Of a DNA stretch of 64,000 nt, positions 62,906 to 64,000 are shown piece by piece. This stretch comes from Mercurialis annua. Its lineage: Eukaryota > Streptophyta > Magnoliopsida > Malpighiales > Euphorbiaceae. The stretch is taken from the NCBI RefSeq assembly GCF_937616625.2, contig NC_065577.1:18427501-18491500 (forward strand), written 5' to 3'. The position numbers were made by a program, and so were the translations under genes. Each line of letters opens with the position of its first letter. The first letter of the stretch is position 1. Below the pieces are notes generated by a model. That model saw only the letters and a list, made by a program, of their open reading frames with translations. It was not told the DNA's origin and did not search any database.

Positions 62906-64000
62906 CACAATTATATAAAAAAGGATTTTAACGATAAAGTGTTTTTGAGGAAAATGTTTTGAAACGAACTCGCGATTCACATTGTGATAAATTTATTTAT
63001 AAAGTTGATGGATTTCAAACGATTTGAAATTTTATCAAAAGGTAGCTAGACAAATACTCTGTGAAGATATTGTCAAATTGAGAACGATTGTGTTGCAGTT
63101 ATCAGTTTCGTGTTGTTGGAATAAGTGTGTTTCATAGGAATTAGTATTGAATATAAGGTTGCACTCTAGTTATTGTTGTTATAACTGTGATAAGATTTAG
63201 GATTTTGAAGTCGGATTAAAAGGCTTGCGTGTTAGCTTCCGATTTATGATTTGAGGGTTGATGGATTAATGGATTTTGTTATGCTCTACGTGTATGTATA
63301 CACCGTGATTTTAAAAGAAGTTTTTTTTTCTACATATTCCATTTTATTTAAATATTTTGGTATACTCGTATAAAAATATTGTGTGAACAAAAAGAATTTT
63401 CTTTGCAAAAAATTTTCCATTTTGACAAAAGAATAAATTTTTATCAAGCATTGAATTAAAGAGAATAATAATTTTGTTAGTTGAACGATTATATAGTTTT
63501 ACAAACTTATTTGAAAGTAAGGTGTAACTGCGAATTCAAAATATGAATATTTTGAAAATTTTAATGTGTTTACAAACAACAGGTTTTCAAACGGTAAAAG
63601 CATTTTGGTTTTAAATATAAAGAGAGGTAAAGATGTTAACGTCTCTAAAAGAGAAGTGGAAAATATAAATATAATATTTTGTATTTTGGATATTTTGTTT
63701 CTAATAAGTTTGACTTTAGCATAACCAATGACCCAGTTACCAGTGAATTTGATCTTGGTGATCTCCTGTTTGCAAGATTACAATTATATTTGGTGGAATA
63801 ATTTTGGCAATTTCAGTTTGGCTTGGATATATGAGTTAGCTGATTCGAGGATCGAGTATCGCAGTTAATAGGTTCCGCCAGCAAGGGTTGAATGGTCGAT
63901 TTTGTTGATTGATGATATTATTGCGAAATATTTGGATATCTTTTTGATCGGTTGTTGAAGCTTTTGTGTGTGCTACGTGGTAGTAAGTTTGTGTAATATA

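Larger units (their letters stand above)
57491..64000 (+). mobile_element. Partial Ty3-type LTR retrotransposon, non-coding interior, runs off the window
   Basis: Inserted in the minisatellite; TAACG (57486-57490) should be the target duplication. It comprises a 5' LTR (57491-60735), primer site, conserved leader and at least 3.2 kb of interior without a long frame. Much of the interior is the reverse-complement relative of the element at 16553-29634 (for example the island at 62700-62905 and the box at 61646-61716). The two are members of one non-autonomous family or of close families. Frames of 60-97 codons here have no support. Confidence 0.85.

Overview
The window is plant nuclear DNA, probably eudicot pericentromeric or other repeat-rich heterochromatin. 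It is built almost entirely from nested LTR retrotransposons of the Ty3/gypsy type, one Mutator-like element, and tandem repeats. I see no ordinary host gene, rRNA, tRNA or organelle-derived segment. The evidence for a plant is initiator-tRNA-Met primer sites, a chromovirus polyprotein, an antisense gene with a plant mobile-element domain, and intron-bearing AT-rich sequence. The species cannot be named from the sequence.

Layout. (1) 1-3909 is the 3' part of a Tat/Ogre-like Ty3 element: 45-bp repeats, TA microsatellites, a spliced antisense gene (523-2826, minus strand, broken by a frameshift), a polypurine tract and a 589-bp 3' LTR. It sits in a minisatellite with 30+29-bp sub-repeats. (2) 2710-13610 plus 47524-48414 is a tandem array of seven 1684/1685-bp units. 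Each unit holds the first 40 codons of the antisense gene, its promoter, the 3' LTR and about 485 bp of flanking minisatellite. (3) 13611-47518 is one nest inserted in unit 7 with target duplication ATCAC. The outer element has 2.5-kb LTRs and only a decayed gag. It carries a non-autonomous element (16553-29634, TSD AAGGG), one LTR of which holds a 2.73-kb Mutator-like element (19397-22126, 9-bp TSD). Its 3' LTR is split by a complete Tekay-like chromovirus (36168-47497, TSD TCAAT) with a 1655-codon gag-pol frame on the minus strand. (4) 48415-57490 is about 9 kb of the minisatellite with long internal duplications. (5) 57491-64000 is the start of a further plus-strand element: a 3.2-kb LTR, primer site and non-coding interior running off the window.

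How the parts relate. Four Ty3 elements share LTR ends, primer site and 5' leader, but only the chromovirus still encodes proteins. The other three keep conserved non-coding RNA-like signals: a stem-loop, a hairpin beside the primer site, and a 10-12-nt complementarity between LTR and leader that shows a compensatory change. This fits non-autonomous elements that keep signals in cis and borrow proteins in trans. By eye the LTR pairs differ by roughly 0.9% (outer), 0.7% (non-autonomous) and almost nothing (chromovirus), which agrees with the nesting order.
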